A stretch of DNA of 64,000 bases from Phytopseudomonas straminea (GCF_900112645.1 NZ_FOMO01000003.1:62001-126000); one strand, 5' to 3'; shown: positions 6,146 to 15,913, numbered from the stretch's first letter. The notes: generated from the sequence alone by a model not told the origin. Program-made: numbers and translations.

Positions 6146-7471
6146 TTAAACCCGCTCGGCCCACATATCGTACTCATCGGCGTCGACGATGCGCACACGC
6201 ACCTTGTCGCCCGGTTGGAAGTCGGTGCCTTCGATGAACACGCTGCCGTCGATTTCCGGGGCGTCGGCCCAGGAGCGGGCGACGGCGCCCTGGTCGTCGA
6301 CTTCGTCGATCAGCACGTCCATTTCGCGGCCGATCTTCAGTTGCAGGCGGGCGCAGCTGATGGCTTGCTGGTGGGCCATGAAGCGGTCCCAGCGATCCTG
6401 TTTGACGTCATCGGGCACGATATCCACGTCCAAGTCGTTGGCGGGCGCGCCTTCGACTGGCGAGTACTGGAAGCAGCCGACGCGGTCGAGTTGGGCTTCG
6501 GTCAGCCAGTCGAGCAGGTACTGGAAGTCTTCCTCGGTTTCGCCGGGGAAGCCGACGATGAAGGTCGAGCGGATGGTCAGGTCCGGGCATTGCTCGCGCC
6601 AGGATTTGATGCGCGCCAGGGTGCGGTCTTCGAAGGCCGGGCGCTTCATCAGTTTGAGGACGCGCGGGCTGGCGTGCTGGAACGGGATGTCCAGGTACGG
6701 CAGCAGCTTGCCGGCGGCCATCAGCGGGATCACGTCGTCGACGTTGGGGTAGGGGTACACGTAGTGCAAGCGTACCCACACGCCCATGCTGGAGAGCGCT
6801 TCGCAGAGCTCTTTCATGCGCGTCTTGACCGGCTGGCCATTCCAGAAATCGGTCTTGTACTTGAGGTCAACACCGTAGGCGCTGGTGTCCTGGCTGATCA
6901 CCAAGAGTTCCTTGACCCCGGCCTTGACCAGGCGCTCGGCCTCGCTGAGCACGTCCCCGACCGGGCGGCTGACCAGCTTGCCGCGCATCGAGGGGATGAT
7001 GCAGAAGCTGCAGCTGTGGTTGCAGCCTTCGGAAATCTTCAGGTAGGCGTAGTGGCGCGGAGTGAGCTTGACGCCTTGCGGCGGGATCAGGTCGACCAGC
7101 GGGTTGTGGTCCTGGCGCGGCGGCACCACTTCGTGCACGGCGTTGACCACTTGCTCGTACTGCTGCGGGCCGGTGACGGATAGCACGCTGGGGTGCACGT
7201 CACGGATGTTGCCTTCCTCGACACCCATGCAGCCGGTGACGATGACCTTGCCGTTTTCCTTGATGGCTTCGCCGATCACCTCCAGGGACTCGGCCTTGGC
7301 GCTGTCGATGAAGCCGCAGGTGTTGACCACCACCACGTCGGCGTCCTGGTAGGTCGGCACCACTTCATAACCTTCCATGCGCAGCTGGGTCAGGATGCGT
7401 TCGGAGTCAACGAGCGCCTTCGGGCATCCGAGGCTTACAAAGCCGACTTTCGGGGTGGCGGTGGTGGTCAT
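6146..7471 (-). CDS. rimO: ribosomal protein S12 methylthiotransferase RimO
   Basis: RimO is a cytoplasmic radical-SAM enzyme that adds a methylthio group to the conserved Asp of ribosomal protein S12. The 441 residues equal the E. coli length. The N-terminal MTTase domain has [15 protein letters not shown] and VTGCMG cysteines for one cluster. The radical-SAM core has CNHSCSFC (CxxxCxxC), and a TRAM-type C-terminus ends at [10 protein letters not shown]. The frame is open far upstream, but ATG 7471, directly before [15 protein letters not shown], matches the family start. It is monocistronic, with a terminator at 6093-6131. Confidence 0.95.
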   Translation of the reverse strand: MTTTATPKVGFVSLGCPKALVDSERILTQLRMEGYEVVPTYQDADVVVVNTCGFIDSAKAESLEVIGEAIKENGKVIVTGCMGVEEGNIRDVHPSVLSVTGPQQYEQVVNAVHEVVPPRQDHNPLVDLIPPQGVKLTPRHYAYLKISEGCNHSCSFCIIPSMRGKLVSRPVGDVLSEAERLVKAGVKELLVISQDTSAYGVDLKYKTDFWNGQPVKTRMKELCEALSSMGVWVRLHYVYPYPNVDDVIPLMAAGKLLPYLDIPFQHASPRVLKLMKRPAFEDRTLARIKSWREQCPDLTIRSTFIVGFPGETEEDFQYLLDWLTEAQLDRVGCFQYSPVEGAPANDLDVDIVPDDVKQDRWDRFMAHQQAISCARLQLKIGREMDVLIDEVDDQGAVARSWADAPEIDGSVFIEGTDFQPGDKVRVRIVDADEYDMWAERV

Positions 7472-7720
7472 GCAGGTGAACCTCAGGGCTAAGACGGGCC
7501 GGGCGCTTTGGGCGCCTCTGGTCAAAAAGTGCGCAATTCTAGCGGCGTGTGAGGCACTTTTCCAGCACTGCCGACAGGATGTGGGGGTGGGCTGCGCCCA
7601 TTGCTCTGAAAGATGCTGTTGCAGACTCCGCCTCTGCGCCGCGCCAGGGCCTGTTAGCGTGCCCGAGCGGCCGGCGAGCACCGCCGCGCATCCCCATAAC
7701 AATGACAAAAGGGCTACCTG

Positions 7721-9061
7721 ATGTTTTCACGGATCACGCTGCTGAGCGTCAATCTGGTTCAGCGCTTGCTGCCTTCTCCCTTCGTATTCGCCATGCTGCT
7801 GACCCTGGTGGTGCTGGCGCTTGGCATCTTCGCCACCGGCCAGAGCCTGCCGCAGATGGCCCAGCACTGGGGCGGCGGTTTCTGGAATCTTTTGACCTTC
7901 ACCATGCAGATGGCGCTGGTACTGGTCACCGGTCATGCCCTGGCCAATGCGCCACCGGTGGCCCGGCTGCTGGATCGCCTGGCGCGCATTCCCGGCACCC
8001 CAGGGCAGGCGATCGTGTTCGTCACTCTGGTAGCGATGGCCGCATCCTGGGTCAACTGGGGCTTCGGCCTGGTGGTCGGCGCCGTGTTCGCGCGAGCGCT
8101 GGCGCGGCAGGTGCAGGGCGTGCATTACCCATTATTGGTGGCGGCAGCCTATTCGGGCTTTCTGGTGTGGCATGGCGGCCTGTCGGGCTCGGTGCCGTTG
8201 TCCCTGGCCACCGGTGGTGCGGATCTGGAACGTATCAGCGGCGGCGTACTGACCGCTGCCATTGGCGTCGAGCATACGCTGTTCACCACACTCAATCTGA
8301 CCATCATCGCCTTGCTGGTAATCGGCGCGCCGCTGCTCAACCGGGCGATGATGCCGCGAACGCCCACGGTGGCCGCGCCCGAGCTGCTGATGGATCCGCC
8401 AGCGCCGGCCATTCCTCGCGACACCGGCGCCCAACGCCTGGACGACAGCCGCATGCTCGGCCTGCTGATCGTCGCCCTGGCGGCCATCTATTTCGTCTAC
8501 CACTTCGCCAGCAACGGCTTCGGGCTGACCCTGAACCTGGTGATCGGCATGTTCCTGTTCGCCGGCTTGTTGCTGCATGGCTCGCCGGAGCGCTACGGGC
8601 GGGCGGTTCAGGACAGCGTCGGTGGTATCAGCGGGATCATCATCCAGTTCCCGTTCTACGCCGGGATCATGGGCATGATGGTCGGTGCCAACGCCGAGGG
8701 GCAGACGCTCGGCAAGCTGATCAGCGACCTGTTCATCGATTGGTCGTCGGCCGAGACCTTTCCCCTGCTGACCTTCCTCAGTGCCGGGCTCTTGAACATG
8801 TTCATCCCGTCGGGCGGCGGCCAGTGGGCAGTGCAGGGGCCGATCATGCTACCGGCCGGTGAGGTGCTTGGCGTGGCACCGGAGATCACCGCCATGGCGA
8901 TCGCCTGGGGCGACGCCTGGACCAACATGATTCAGCCCTTCTGGGCGCTGCCGCTGCTTGCCATTGCCGGCCTGGGCGCTCGGGACATCATGGGCTATTG
9001 CCTGATCATGCTGCTGTATTCAGGCGTGGTGATTGGCGGGGCGTTCTACTTTCTGGTGTGA
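7721..9061 (+). CDS. atoE: short-chain fatty acid transporter, AtoE family
   Basis: A 446-residue inner-membrane protein with about a dozen hydrophobic segments from residue 20 onward. Segments such as [22 protein letters not shown] and [20 protein letters not shown], and the C-terminal [20 protein letters not shown] loop, are typical of AtoE, the permease for acetoacetate, butyrate and related short fatty acids. No thiolase or CoA-transferase genes are adjacent, so the substrate is assigned by family only. It is transcribed divergently from rimO with 249 bases between the starts. Its 3' end faces the next gene, with a GC hairpin at 9073-9090. Confidence 0.88.
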   Translation: MFSRITLLSVNLVQRLLPSPFVFAMLLTLVVLALGIFATGQSLPQMAQHWGGGFWNLLTFTMQMALVLVTGHALANAPPVARLLDRLARIPGTPGQAIVFVTLVAMAASWVNWGFGLVVGAVFARALARQVQGVHYPLLVAAAYSGFLVWHGGLSGSVPLSLATGGADLERISGGVLTAAIGVEHTLFTTLNLTIIALLVIGAPLLNRAMMPRTPTVAAPELLMDPPAPAIPRDTGAQRLDDSRMLGLLIVALAAIYFVYHFASNGFGLTLNLVIGMFLFAGLLLHGSPERYGRAVQDSVGGISGIIIQFPFYAGIMGMMVGANAEGQTLGKLISDLFIDWSSAETFPLLTFLSAGLLNMFIPSGGGQWAVQGPIMLPAGEVLGVAPEITAMAIAWGDAWTNMIQPFWALPLLAIAGLGARDIMGYCLIMLLYSGVVIGGAFYFLV

Positions 9062-9072
9062 GCGAGGCGTGC

Positions 9073-9090
9073 TGCCGGCGGACGCCGGCA
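9073..9090. terminator. GC hairpin between convergent genes
   Basis: TGCCGGC, a four-base loop, then GCCGGCA, in the 38 bases between two convergent stop codons. There is no T tract, so termination here would be weak or Rho-assisted. Confidence 0.4.
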
Positions 9091-9099
9091 ACACCGAAG

Positions 9100-10368
9100 T
9101 CACTGCGCCGCAGGCTGTCGCTTCTTGATCGCAGCGATCAGGCGTTCGGCCAGCGCCGGGTAGTCTTCGTCGTAGTGGTGGCCGCCCGGCAACTCGAGCT
9201 TCTCGCCGACGCTCTGCTGCTGGGTGCAGCCGCTTTCCGGCGCTTCTTCGCTGCCGTAGACGCACAGCACTTTCGAGGCGGGCAGCTTGATCAGCTCCGG
9301 GCCGGTGGCGGCTTCGTCGCCGTCCTTGCCCAGCCAGCCTTCGACCTGGATCTCGAAGGCGCCGCTGCGCGCCAAGGCCAGCAGAAACACGCCATCGATC
9401 TGCTTCTTGTCACTCTCGGGCAGGCGGTTGTAGAGCGCCGGCATCACGTCGGCGCCGAACGAATAGCCGATCAGCACGAAACGCTTGGCGTGCCACTTCT
9501 CGCGGTACTGGCGCATCATCTCGGAAAGGTCGCTGGCGGCCTGGTCCGGGCTCTTGCGCTGCCAGAAGTAACGCAGGGTATCGACGCCGACCACCGGGTA
9601 GCCGCGCTCGGCCATCTGCTCGGCTACGGCCTTGTCCAGGTCACGCCAGCCACCGTCGCCGGAGTAGAACAGGCTCACCGTATCGCCAGGCGGCGTTGAC
9701 GGCACCTCGACCACCGGCAGGTCGTCGCTGGCGCCTTGCAGCAGGCGACGCACCTGGGCGATCAGCAGCGCCTTGGGCGCGGTGTCGTAGTCGCCGATCA
9801 GGGTTTCGGCCTTGGCCTGCTCGCGCACGAAACGCGCGGTGGCGTCATCCGGGTTGTCGTTCCAGGCGGCCAGCCAGTGGCCGTGAGGGCTACTGGTCGG
9901 CGGCGGGGTGGCGCAATCGGGCTTCTCCAAGGAGAAGCCAACGGACAGCGCCTGGGCCTTGTCGTCGTTCTGGCTGGCGAGCCAGCGCCAGGCGAGCATG
10001 GCGGTGTTCTCGCTGCCGGCGACCAGGTTCAGTTTGCCGTCCAGTTGTTTGGCGGCTTCCTGCAGGGTCTTGCCTTGCGCCTCGCAGCCTTGGCCGATGG
10101 CTGAATACTGGCCGATCAGCGCGTGGTTGGATTGGGCCAGCTCCAGCAGTTCGGCTTCGTCGAGCAGTTGATCGTTCGGCAGCACCAGCAGCACGCGGCG
10201 TTGTACCTTGCCGCCTGGTGTAGCGACCTGCAGGTCGGCGCCGGAGGCCAGCGTGTGATGCGCCAGGCTGGCGGCGGCTGGCGGGCGCAGCCACAGGTAG
10301 AGGCCGCCGGCGATCAGCGCCAGCAGCAGGGCGAGGAGGGGAAGTACTCGTTTGGCAGTTCGGGTCAT
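9100..10368 (-). CDS. VirJ/AcvB-like serine hydrolase, probable alanyl-phosphatidylglycerol hydrolase
   Basis: 422 residues: an N-terminal membrane anchor (residues 7-27, VLPLLALLLALIAGGLYLW), a first VirJ-like half, and a C-terminal alpha/beta-hydrolase half. The hydrolase half contains FYSGDGGW (about residue 240), the nucleophile elbow GYSFGAD, and a late LPGGHHYDEDY with the catalytic His. It is the counterpart of P. aeruginosa PA0919, described as a periplasmic hydrolase that removes alanine from alanyl-phosphatidylglycerol. Its ATG overlaps the mprF stop (TGATG), so synthesis and removal of the modified lipid are translationally coupled. In Agrobacterium, AcvB/VirJ relatives have the same kind of role. 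Confidence 0.85.
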   Translation of the reverse strand: MTRTAKRVLPLLALLLALIAGGLYLWLRPPAAASLAHHTLASGADLQVATPGGKVQRRVLLVLPNDQLLDEAELLELAQSNHALIGQYSAIGQGCEAQGKTLQEAAKQLDGKLNLVAGSENTAMLAWRWLASQNDDKAQALSVGFSLEKPDCATPPPTSSPHGHWLAAWNDNPDDATARFVREQAKAETLIGDYDTAPKALLIAQVRRLLQGASDDLPVVEVPSTPPGDTVSLFYSGDGGWRDLDKAVAEQMAERGYPVVGVDTLRYFWQRKSPDQAASDLSEMMRQYREKWHAKRFVLIGYSFGADVMPALYNRLPESDKKQIDGVFLLALARSGAFEIQVEGWLGKDGDEAATGPELIKLPASKVLCVYGSEEAPESGCTQQQSVGEKLELPGGHHYDEDYPALAERLIAAIKKRQPAAQ

Positions 10369-12998
10369 CAGCGTTTCACCAGTCCGGTAAAGCCGCCGGC
10401 GATCAGCGCGGCGGTGTCGGTCAGTGCCACCAGCGGGTCGAGCCCGGCCGGTACGGCCATGTAGCGCGGTTCCCAGTCAGGCTGGAATTTGTCCTTGAAG
10501 CGGCGCAGGCCCTGGAAGTTGTAGAACGCCTCGCCGCGCTTGAACACCAGTGCACCGACGCGCTGGGTCAGCGGCGCGCCGCGGCGTGGCTGCAGTCCGG
10601 AGAGCGGCACCATGCCGAGGCTGAAGCGGGCGAAGCCGGCGGCCTTGAAGTGCAGGATCAGGCCGAGCATGAGGAACTCCATGGTCAGCTTCGGCGCATC
10701 GGGCAGCACGCGCATCAGGTCCAGGGTGGCCAGGTCGCGGCTGTCGGTTTCCAGCAGGTTGGCGAAGGCCACGGCGCGGCCTTCGACCCGGGCGATGACG
10801 ATACGGAAGCGGTTCAGGTAAGCCGGATCGAAGCGGCCCAGGGAGAAGCCCTTCTCACGCATCTGCTTGCCGCCCAACCAGGCGTCGGAGATGGTGCGCA
10901 GCTCGTCGAACGGTGCCTGGCCGGGTTCGTGGAACTCCAGCACCAGGCCGTCGCGCTGGCTGCGGTTCCAGGTGTAGCGCAGATCCTTCATGGCCTTGCC
11001 AGTGCTTTCCAGCTCGAAGCGGTTCAGATCAACACGCGCTTCTTCGCCGAGCTTGATGGCGGTCAGGCCGATGTCCATGTACAGCGGCAGGTTCTCGGCG
11101 CGTACCTGGTAGAACACCGGACGCGTGTGGTGACGGTCGCACAGGTCGCGGAACTGCCACACCAGCTCGGCACGGCGTTGCGGGGTGCCGATGGGGTCGA
11201 ACAGCGCGACCATGCTGCGGGCGCGGCGCGAGTACATCAGAAAGGCATCGCCTTCTGGGTGCACCAGCAGGGCCTTGTCGCCGGTCAGGGCGAGGCCGCC
11301 ATCGGCCTGGTCGGAGGCCTTGATGATCGCGGCCGCGCGGTCCAGCTCCTCGCTGGTCGGCAGGGTGATGGCCGGCGGCGCGGCGCGCAGCAGCCAGGCC
11401 AGGAACACCACGCCAAGTACCAGCACGCAGCCCAGGGCGGCGCGCAGGCCGCGCGGCGCATCGGCGTTCACCGCGAACTGCCACCACAGCTGGTTCTCGT
11501 AAGGCACGTCCTGATAGGCGAAGAACAGCAGCCAGATCGAGGCGCCGAGCACGCAGGCGCTGGCCGCCAGGTGCCAGGGCGAAAGGGGCAGCTCCATCAA
11601 CCGGCTAGGGCGATAGAAATAGGGGCGAAACAGCGCCAGCAGGCCGGCGGTGATGCTCAGCAGCAGCGCCTCTTCCCAGTCGAAGCCCTTGAGCAGCGAC
11701 AGGATGGCGCCAGTGATCAGCAGGATCAGGGTCATCGCCCAGGCAGCCGACAGACGACGGCGTAGGCCCTGGGCGAGCAGCAGGCAGAGCAGGCCGATCA
11801 GGCTGGCACCGAAGTGCGAGGCGTCGATCAGCCGATGCGGGATCAGGAAGTCGAGGATTTCCAGGCGCTCGTCCAGGCTCGGCGTGGCGCCCGAGAACAG
11901 CAGCACCATGCCGGAGATGAACACCAGCAGCGCAAGGATCGGCGCGGCCAGACCGCTGGCGGCGCGGATCGCCTGGCGGGCGCTGATCAGCCGACGCAGT
12001 TCCAGGCCCAGCAGCAGCAGGCAGGCGACCAGCAGCGGCAGCACGATATAGATGAGGCGATACAGCAGCAGCGCGGCGGCCAGTGGCGCAGCGCCCAGCT
12101 CATTGGCGAAGGCAGCCAGCAGCACAGCCTCGAATACGCCGACGCCGCCCGGCACGTGACTGAGTACGCCGGCAGCCAGGGCGATCAGATAAACCAGCAG
12201 GAAGGTGGTGAAGGGCGGCGCTTCGGGCAGCAGCAGATACAGCACGCCGGCAGCAGCGCTGACGTCGACCAGGGTGATCAGGATCTGCAGCAGCGTCAGG
12301 CGTGCGCCCGGCATGCGCAGCAGGTGGCGGCTGACCCGCACCATCACGCAATCGGCGTTCGGGCGCTCTTGCATACGCGCGCGGTGCAGTTTCAGCAGCA
12401 GGCCGGCGCCAAGTGCCAGCAGCACCAGGCTGATGACGATCAACACCGGTTGCGGCAGGCGCAGTGCGGCGGAAGCGTCGGCTGGGTCGGCCAGTGCCGC
12501 AATAGCGGCGAGAATCGGCAGCGCGCAGCCCAGGGACAGGCTGGCGAACACCGTCATACGGGCGATTTCCACGCCGCCGATGCCATGCCGGGCATACAGC
12601 CGGTAGCGGATCGAACCGCCGGAGAGCATCGACAGGCCCACGGCGTTGCCGATGGCAAAGGCGCAGAAACCGCCGGTGGCCAGGGTTCGCCCGGGCAGGC
12701 TGACGCCGGCATAACGGCTGGCCGACCACTCGTAGCCGAGCAGGGCGATGAAACCGACGATGGTCAGGCCGACAGCGCCGAGCAGGTTCAGCTTGGGCAC
12801 GGCCAGGATGGATTCGTGCAGGGCGCTGGGGTCCAGCTCGTTGAGCAGGTGCCGGCAGGCGAGCAGGGCGATGACGAACAGGGCCAGGGCGACACTCAGC
12901 CCCAGCGGCTGTCGGTATCGATCCAGGCGCTGACGCCAGAGCAGAAGTTGAGATTTGGGCAGAGAAGGTGGAGCAGTAGCGTCGGAGCTGGCGCGCAT
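10368..12998 (-). CDS. mprF: aminoacyl-phosphatidylglycerol synthase/flippase MprF
   Basis: An 876-residue integral membrane protein. Residues 30-560 hold about 14 membrane helices including the flippase part. Residues 570-850 form the cytoplasmic DUF2156/GNAT-like domain that transfers the amino acid from aminoacyl-tRNA to phosphatidylglycerol (LMRVLPDAPKLTMEFLMLGL and ARFSLGMVPL are typical). The P. aeruginosa counterpart PA0920 makes alanyl-phosphatidylglycerol and reduces susceptibility to cationic peptides and acid. Substrate here is inferred from that. It is followed by the lipid hydrolase gene with a one-base overlap. Confidence 0.93.
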   Translation of the reverse strand: MRASSDATAPPSLPKSQLLLWRQRLDRYRQPLGLSVALALFVIALLACRHLLNELDPSALHESILAVPKLNLLGAVGLTIVGFIALLGYEWSASRYAGVSLPGRTLATGGFCAFAIGNAVGLSMLSGGSIRYRLYARHGIGGVEIARMTVFASLSLGCALPILAAIAALADPADASAALRLPQPVLIVISLVLLALGAGLLLKLHRARMQERPNADCVMVRVSRHLLRMPGARLTLLQILITLVDVSAAAGVLYLLLPEAPPFTTFLLVYLIALAAGVLSHVPGGVGVFEAVLLAAFANELGAAPLAAALLLYRLIYIVLPLLVACLLLLGLELRRLISARQAIRAASGLAAPILALLVFISGMVLLFSGATPSLDERLEILDFLIPHRLIDASHFGASLIGLLCLLLAQGLRRRLSAAWAMTLILLITGAILSLLKGFDWEEALLLSITAGLLALFRPYFYRPSRLMELPLSPWHLAASACVLGASIWLLFFAYQDVPYENQLWWQFAVNADAPRGLRAALGCVLVLGVVFLAWLLRAAPPAITLPTSEELDRAAAIIKASDQADGGLALTGDKALLVHPEGDAFLMYSRRARSMVALFDPIGTPQRRAELVWQFRDLCDRHHTRPVFYQVRAENLPLYMDIGLTAIKLGEEARVDLNRFELESTGKAMKDLRYTWNRSQRDGLVLEFHEPGQAPFDELRTISDAWLGGKQMREKGFSLGRFDPAYLNRFRIVIARVEGRAVAFANLLETDSRDLATLDLMRVLPDAPKLTMEFLMLGLILHFKAAGFARFSLGMVPLSGLQPRRGAPLTQRVGALVFKRGEAFYNFQGLRRFKDKFQPDWEPRYMAVPAGLDPLVALTDTAALIAGGFTGLVKR

Positions 12999-13176
12999 CG
13001 GATACCTCTTGGGCAGTGCGGCTCAGATTGAAGGGCGGAATCCAAGTTCCGTTTTGTATCAGGCAATGTATGAGCTTGAGCGAAGCGCTTCAAGGTGTCT
13101 ATGGCAGGCCCTTGGAAAGATTAGCCCATCAGCGCATGGCTTGAAGCGCGGCTGATTTTTAGACGCCCATAAAACA

Positions 13177-13207
13177 AAAGCCCCGACAGCAAACTGTCAG
13201 GGCTTTC
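13177..13207 (-). terminator. Rho-independent terminator of first tRNA-fMet
   Basis: AAAGCCC(C)GACAG, loop AAA, CTGTC AGGGCTTT. On the minus strand it lies 11 bases after the CCA end of the tRNA at 13218-13294 and runs into a T-rich stretch. Confidence 0.85.
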
Positions 13208-13217
13208 GTTTCGAAGG

Positions 13218-13294
<77 letters not shown>

Positions 13295-13300
13295 GCGGCC

Positions 13301-13328
13301 ATTATAGGGGTGGAGAGAATGCTGTCAA
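13301..13328 (-). promoter_or_regulatory. sigma-70 promoter of tRNA-fMet copy 1
   Basis: On the minus strand: TTGACA, 16 bases, TATAAT, both consensus hexamers, six bases before the mature tRNA 5' end. Confidence 0.9.
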
Positions 13329-13378
13329 CCGACTTTTGCGTTTTCAATCAATCGGTTAAATCGGTGGGGCGGAAAAAC

Positions 13379-13408
13379 AAAAAGGCCACTCGATTGAGTG
13401 GCCTTTTT
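13379..13408 (-). terminator. Rho-independent terminator of second tRNA-fMet
   Basis: AAAAAGGCCACTC, loop GATT, GAGTGGCCTTTTT. It directly follows the tRNA at 13416-13492 on the minus strand. Confidence 0.9.
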
Positions 13409-13415
13409 GAGTATC

Positions 13416-13492
<77 letters not shown>

Positions 13493-13498
13493 GCGGCC

Positions 13499-13526
13499 AT
13501 TCTATACAGGATGAGGTTGCTGTCAA
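13499..13526 (-). promoter_or_regulatory. sigma-70 promoter of tRNA-fMet copy 2
   Basis: On the minus strand: TTGACA, 16 bases, TAGAAT, six bases before the tRNA 5' end. Confidence 0.85.
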
Positions 13527-13575
13527 TCGATTTCTGCTTTTTAATCAATTAGTTAAATCGAAGACGCAGAAAAAC

Positions 13576-13605
13576 AGAAAGGCCACTCGATTGAGTGGCC
13601 TTTCT
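13576..13605 (-). terminator. Rho-independent terminator of third tRNA-fMet
   Basis: AGAAAGGCCACTC, loop GATT, GAGTGGCCTTTCT. It is nearly identical to the hairpin at 13379-13408, as expected from unit duplication. Confidence 0.88.
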
Positions 13606-13612
13606 GGGTATC

Positions 13613-13689
<77 letters not shown>

Positions 13690-13695
13690 GTCGCC

Positions 13696-13723
13696 ATTCT
13701 ATTCATCTGGGACCTGCTGTCAA
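13696..13723 (-). promoter_or_regulatory. sigma-70 promoter of tRNA-fMet copy 3
   Basis: On the minus strand: TTGACA, 16 bases, TAGAAT, immediately upstream of the tRNA. Confidence 0.85.
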
Positions 13724-13883
13724 CGCATATCGAGAAAAAATCGTTTTGCCGTCAATTGGTTAGCGATGCGAATCGCACATTTTGAAGCGCCCGAGGCCCT
13801 GCCATACGGGCGTCTCGGGCGGTTTTATGGCGTTTTCGTGACGGTGCCTGATGACGATGAACGGCAAGCCTCGGGCTGGAAGG

Positions 13884-13899
13884 CTGTTCTTATATACAG
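13884..13899 (+). promoter_or_regulatory. LexA-binding SOS box of dinB
   Basis: CTGTTCTTATATACAG fits the CTGT-N8-ACAG LexA operator exactly, with the AT-rich centre of strong sites. It lies 55 bases upstream of the dinB start, so dinB is very probably repressed by LexA and induced by DNA damage. Confidence 0.85.
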
Positions 13900-13953
13900 T
13901 AAGGTGCGTTTCCCTCTCTCTCATCGGCGCCTTTGGCCCGCTTTCTCAGGTTT

Positions 13954-15024
13954 ATGGCGCAGCGAAAGATCATCCATATCGATTGCGATGCCTTCTATGC
14001 CTCGGTCGAAATGCGCGACAACCCGGCGCTGGCCGACAAGCCGATGGCGGTGGGCGGCTCGGCGGATCGGCGCGGAGTTATCGCTACCTGCAATTACGAG
14101 GCGCGAGCCTACGGGGTGCGCTCGGCCATGGCCTCGGGGCATGCGTTGAAGCTGTGCCCGGATCTGCTGATCGTCAAACCGCGTTTCGATGTGTACCGCG
14201 CGGTGTCCCGGGAAATTCACGCGATCTTTCGCGACTACACCGACCAGATCGAGCCGCTGTCCCTGGACGAAGCCTTTCTCGATGTCTCCAATTGCGAGCA
14301 TTTCGGCGGCAGCGCCACGCGAATCGCCCAGGACATCCGCCGGCGCGTGTCCAGCGACCTGCATATCACCGTGTCCGCCGGGGTGGCGCCGAACAAGTTT
14401 CTGGCCAAGATCGCCAGCGACTGGCGCAAGCCCAACGGCATTTTCGTGATCACGCCGGATCAGGTGGACGATTTTGTGGCCGAGCTGCCGGTAAACAAGC
14501 TGCACGGCGTCGGCAAGGTCACCGCGGACAAGCTGACCCGCCTGGGCATACGCACCTGCCGCGACCTGCGTGAGCGGAACAAGCTGCGCCTGGTGCGCGA
14601 GTTCGGCAGTTTCGGCGAGCGGCTGTGGAGCCTCGCCCATGGCATCGACGAGCGGGTGGTGCAGACCGACAGCCGCCGCCAGTCGATGAGCGTGGAAAAC
14701 ACTTACGATCAGGATCTGCCGGACCTCGACGCCTGCCTGGCGCAGCTGCCGGCCTTGCTGGAAGAGCTGGAGCGGCGCATGACCCGCCTGGACGGCAGCT
14801 ACCGAGTCGGTAAGCCGTTCGTCAAAGTGAAGTTCCACGACTTCACCCAGACCACTTTGGAGCAGGCCGGCGCGGCGCGGGATCTGGAAAGCTACCGCGT
14901 GCTGCTGGCCAACGCCCATGCGCGTGGCAACCGCCCGGTGCGTCTGTTGGGCGTGGGCGTGCGTTTGCAGGATATGCGCGGCAAGCACGAACAGCTGGAT
15001 CTGTTCACGACGCTGCCGCAATAG
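13954..15024 (+). CDS. dinB: DNA polymerase IV
   Basis: A 356-residue Y-family translesion polymerase. The palm carries IHIDCDAFYASVE (first catalytic Asp and steric-gate region) and PLSLDEAFLDV (second metal-binding acidic pair). A helix-hairpin-helix (KLHGVGKVTADKL) and the little-finger domain follow. The C-terminus ends EQLDLF, which resembles the beta-clamp binding motif (QLxLF). The frame is open from 13933, but ATG 13954 matches the usual MxxRKIIHIDCD start. A LexA box lies upstream. Cytoplasmic; it extends damaged or misaligned primer ends at the cost of fidelity. Confidence 0.95.
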   Translation: MAQRKIIHIDCDAFYASVEMRDNPALADKPMAVGGSADRRGVIATCNYEARAYGVRSAMASGHALKLCPDLLIVKPRFDVYRAVSREIHAIFRDYTDQIEPLSLDEAFLDVSNCEHFGGSATRIAQDIRRRVSSDLHITVSAGVAPNKFLAKIASDWRKPNGIFVITPDQVDDFVAELPVNKLHGVGKVTADKLTRLGIRTCRDLRERNKLRLVREFGSFGERLWSLAHGIDERVVQTDSRRQSMSVENTYDQDLPDLDACLAQLPALLEELERRMTRLDGSYRVGKPFVKVKFHDFTQTTLEQAGAARDLESYRVLLANAHARGNRPVRLLGVGVRLQDMRGKHEQLDLFTTLPQ

Positions 15025-15031
15025 ATGAAGG

Positions 15032-15067
15032 GATAACCAGGCGGGCGGGGCGGCTCACCTGGTTATC
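15032..15067. terminator. hairpin between convergent dinB and lipoprotein genes
   Basis: GATAACCAGG and its perfect complement CCTGGTTATC flank a GC-rich loop of 16 bases, midway between two stop codons. The T tract is poor on both strands. Confidence 0.55.
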
Positions 15068-15074
15068 GAGCGGT

Positions 15075-15476
15075 TTACTTTTCCGGCCACAGGCGGATTG
15101 GTTTGCCGCTGGCAGGCCACAGGCGCAGCTGGTCGATGGGCGAGATGTCCCAGCGCTCGATAGTAGTCAGGCTCTGCAGAAAGCGGTTTTCCTGTTCCAT
15201 CAGCGCCGGGGCGCACATCTTGCGGGTGCTACCGGCGTCGCTGAAGCTCAGCTTGTCGCCGTCCCGGGTATAGCTGGCGAACCAGTGGTTGCAGCCGGCG
15301 TTGCCGTAAGCACGACCGTCTTCGCCGAGGATGATGGTCAGGTGACTGTTGTCGATCAGCGGCCGTTCGCCGATCCATTCCACGCTGTAAGTGCGCTCGG
15401 TTTCCAGTTGCACCGGTTTGCCGGCGCAGCCAGCCAGGGCTGCGGCGAGCAGACCCAGGGCGAGAAGCGGTTTCAT
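15075..15476 (-). CDS. META-domain lipoprotein
   Basis: 133 residues. The signal peptide ends in the lipobox LAGC with C17 as the likely lipidated residue. The rest resembles the META/HslJ domain (LTIILGEDGRAYGNAGCNHW is the typical core, followed by FSDAGSTRKMCAP with the second conserved Cys). The two mature-domain cysteines may form a disulfide. HslJ relatives are linked to novobiocin resistance in E. coli, but the activity is unknown. ATG 15476 overlaps the stop of the upstream gene by one base (TGATG). Localised to the envelope. Confidence 0.8.
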   Translation of the reverse strand: MKPLLALGLLAAALAGCAGKPVQLETERTYSVEWIGERPLIDNSHLTIILGEDGRAYGNAGCNHWFASYTRDGDKLSFSDAGSTRKMCAPALMEQENRFLQSLTTIERWDISPIDQLRLWPASGKPIRLWPEK

Positions 15477-15913
15477 CAGGCCTCCTTGTTAACGCATGCA
15501 GGGCACAGGTGTTTGTCCTGCTGTTTGCGCCAGCCCAGCTCGGCCAGGCGGGCATCGGCGGCGGGTGCCTGGGCCTTCTTGCCCAGCGCGCTGTCGACCG
15601 CGAATTCGAAGTCCAGCTGCTTGCCGCAGCTGTCGCAGGTGACCTGCCAGTTGAAGATCGACAGTTCGGTGAAGGCCGGCCCGTGGGCGACGGCGACCCA
15701 CTGGCCGGGCGGGTTTATCAGGTGGCGGACCTTGTCGACCTGCAGGCGCATGCTCAGGTCACGGCTGCCCTTGAGGCTGACGACCAGGGTGTCGTTGCCC
15801 TTGATCGAACCGCCGTTGCCGGTGACCTGGTAGCGGCCGGGAGCCAGGGCGCGGCACTCGATGAGGGTGTGTTCGGGGTTGAGCAGGTTGTAGCGAAAAT
15901 CGTGTTCGGCCAT
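15476..15913 (-). CDS. conserved hypothetical protein with C-terminal zinc ribbon
   Basis: 145 residues from ATG 15913 (an earlier start at 15937 would add eight unlikely residues). The body is beta-rich. Near residues 100-140 there are two cysteine pairs, CDSC and CPAC, separated by about 37 residues, probably a zinc ribbon. It has no signal peptide. The stop overlaps the start of the META lipoprotein gene, so the two form a coupled pair. I know of no function; the pair looks conserved in Pseudomonas. Confidence 0.65.
   Translation of the reverse strand: MAEHDFRYNLLNPEHTLIECRALAPGRYQVTGNGGSIKGNDTLVVSLKGSRDLSMRLQVDKVRHLINPPGQWVAVAHGPAFTELSIFNWQVTCDSCGKQLDFEFAVDSALGKKAQAPAADARLAELGWRKQQDKHLCPACVNKEA

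Noticed and set aside
5909..7183. 424-codon plus-strand frame opposite rimO
   Set aside because: Antisense to a highly conserved gene; reads through a terminator and has no recognisable domain.
11814..13031. 405-codon plus-strand frame opposite mprF, rich in Gln and Gly
   Set aside because: Composition reflects the complement of Leu/Ala codons of membrane helices; no start signal or motif.
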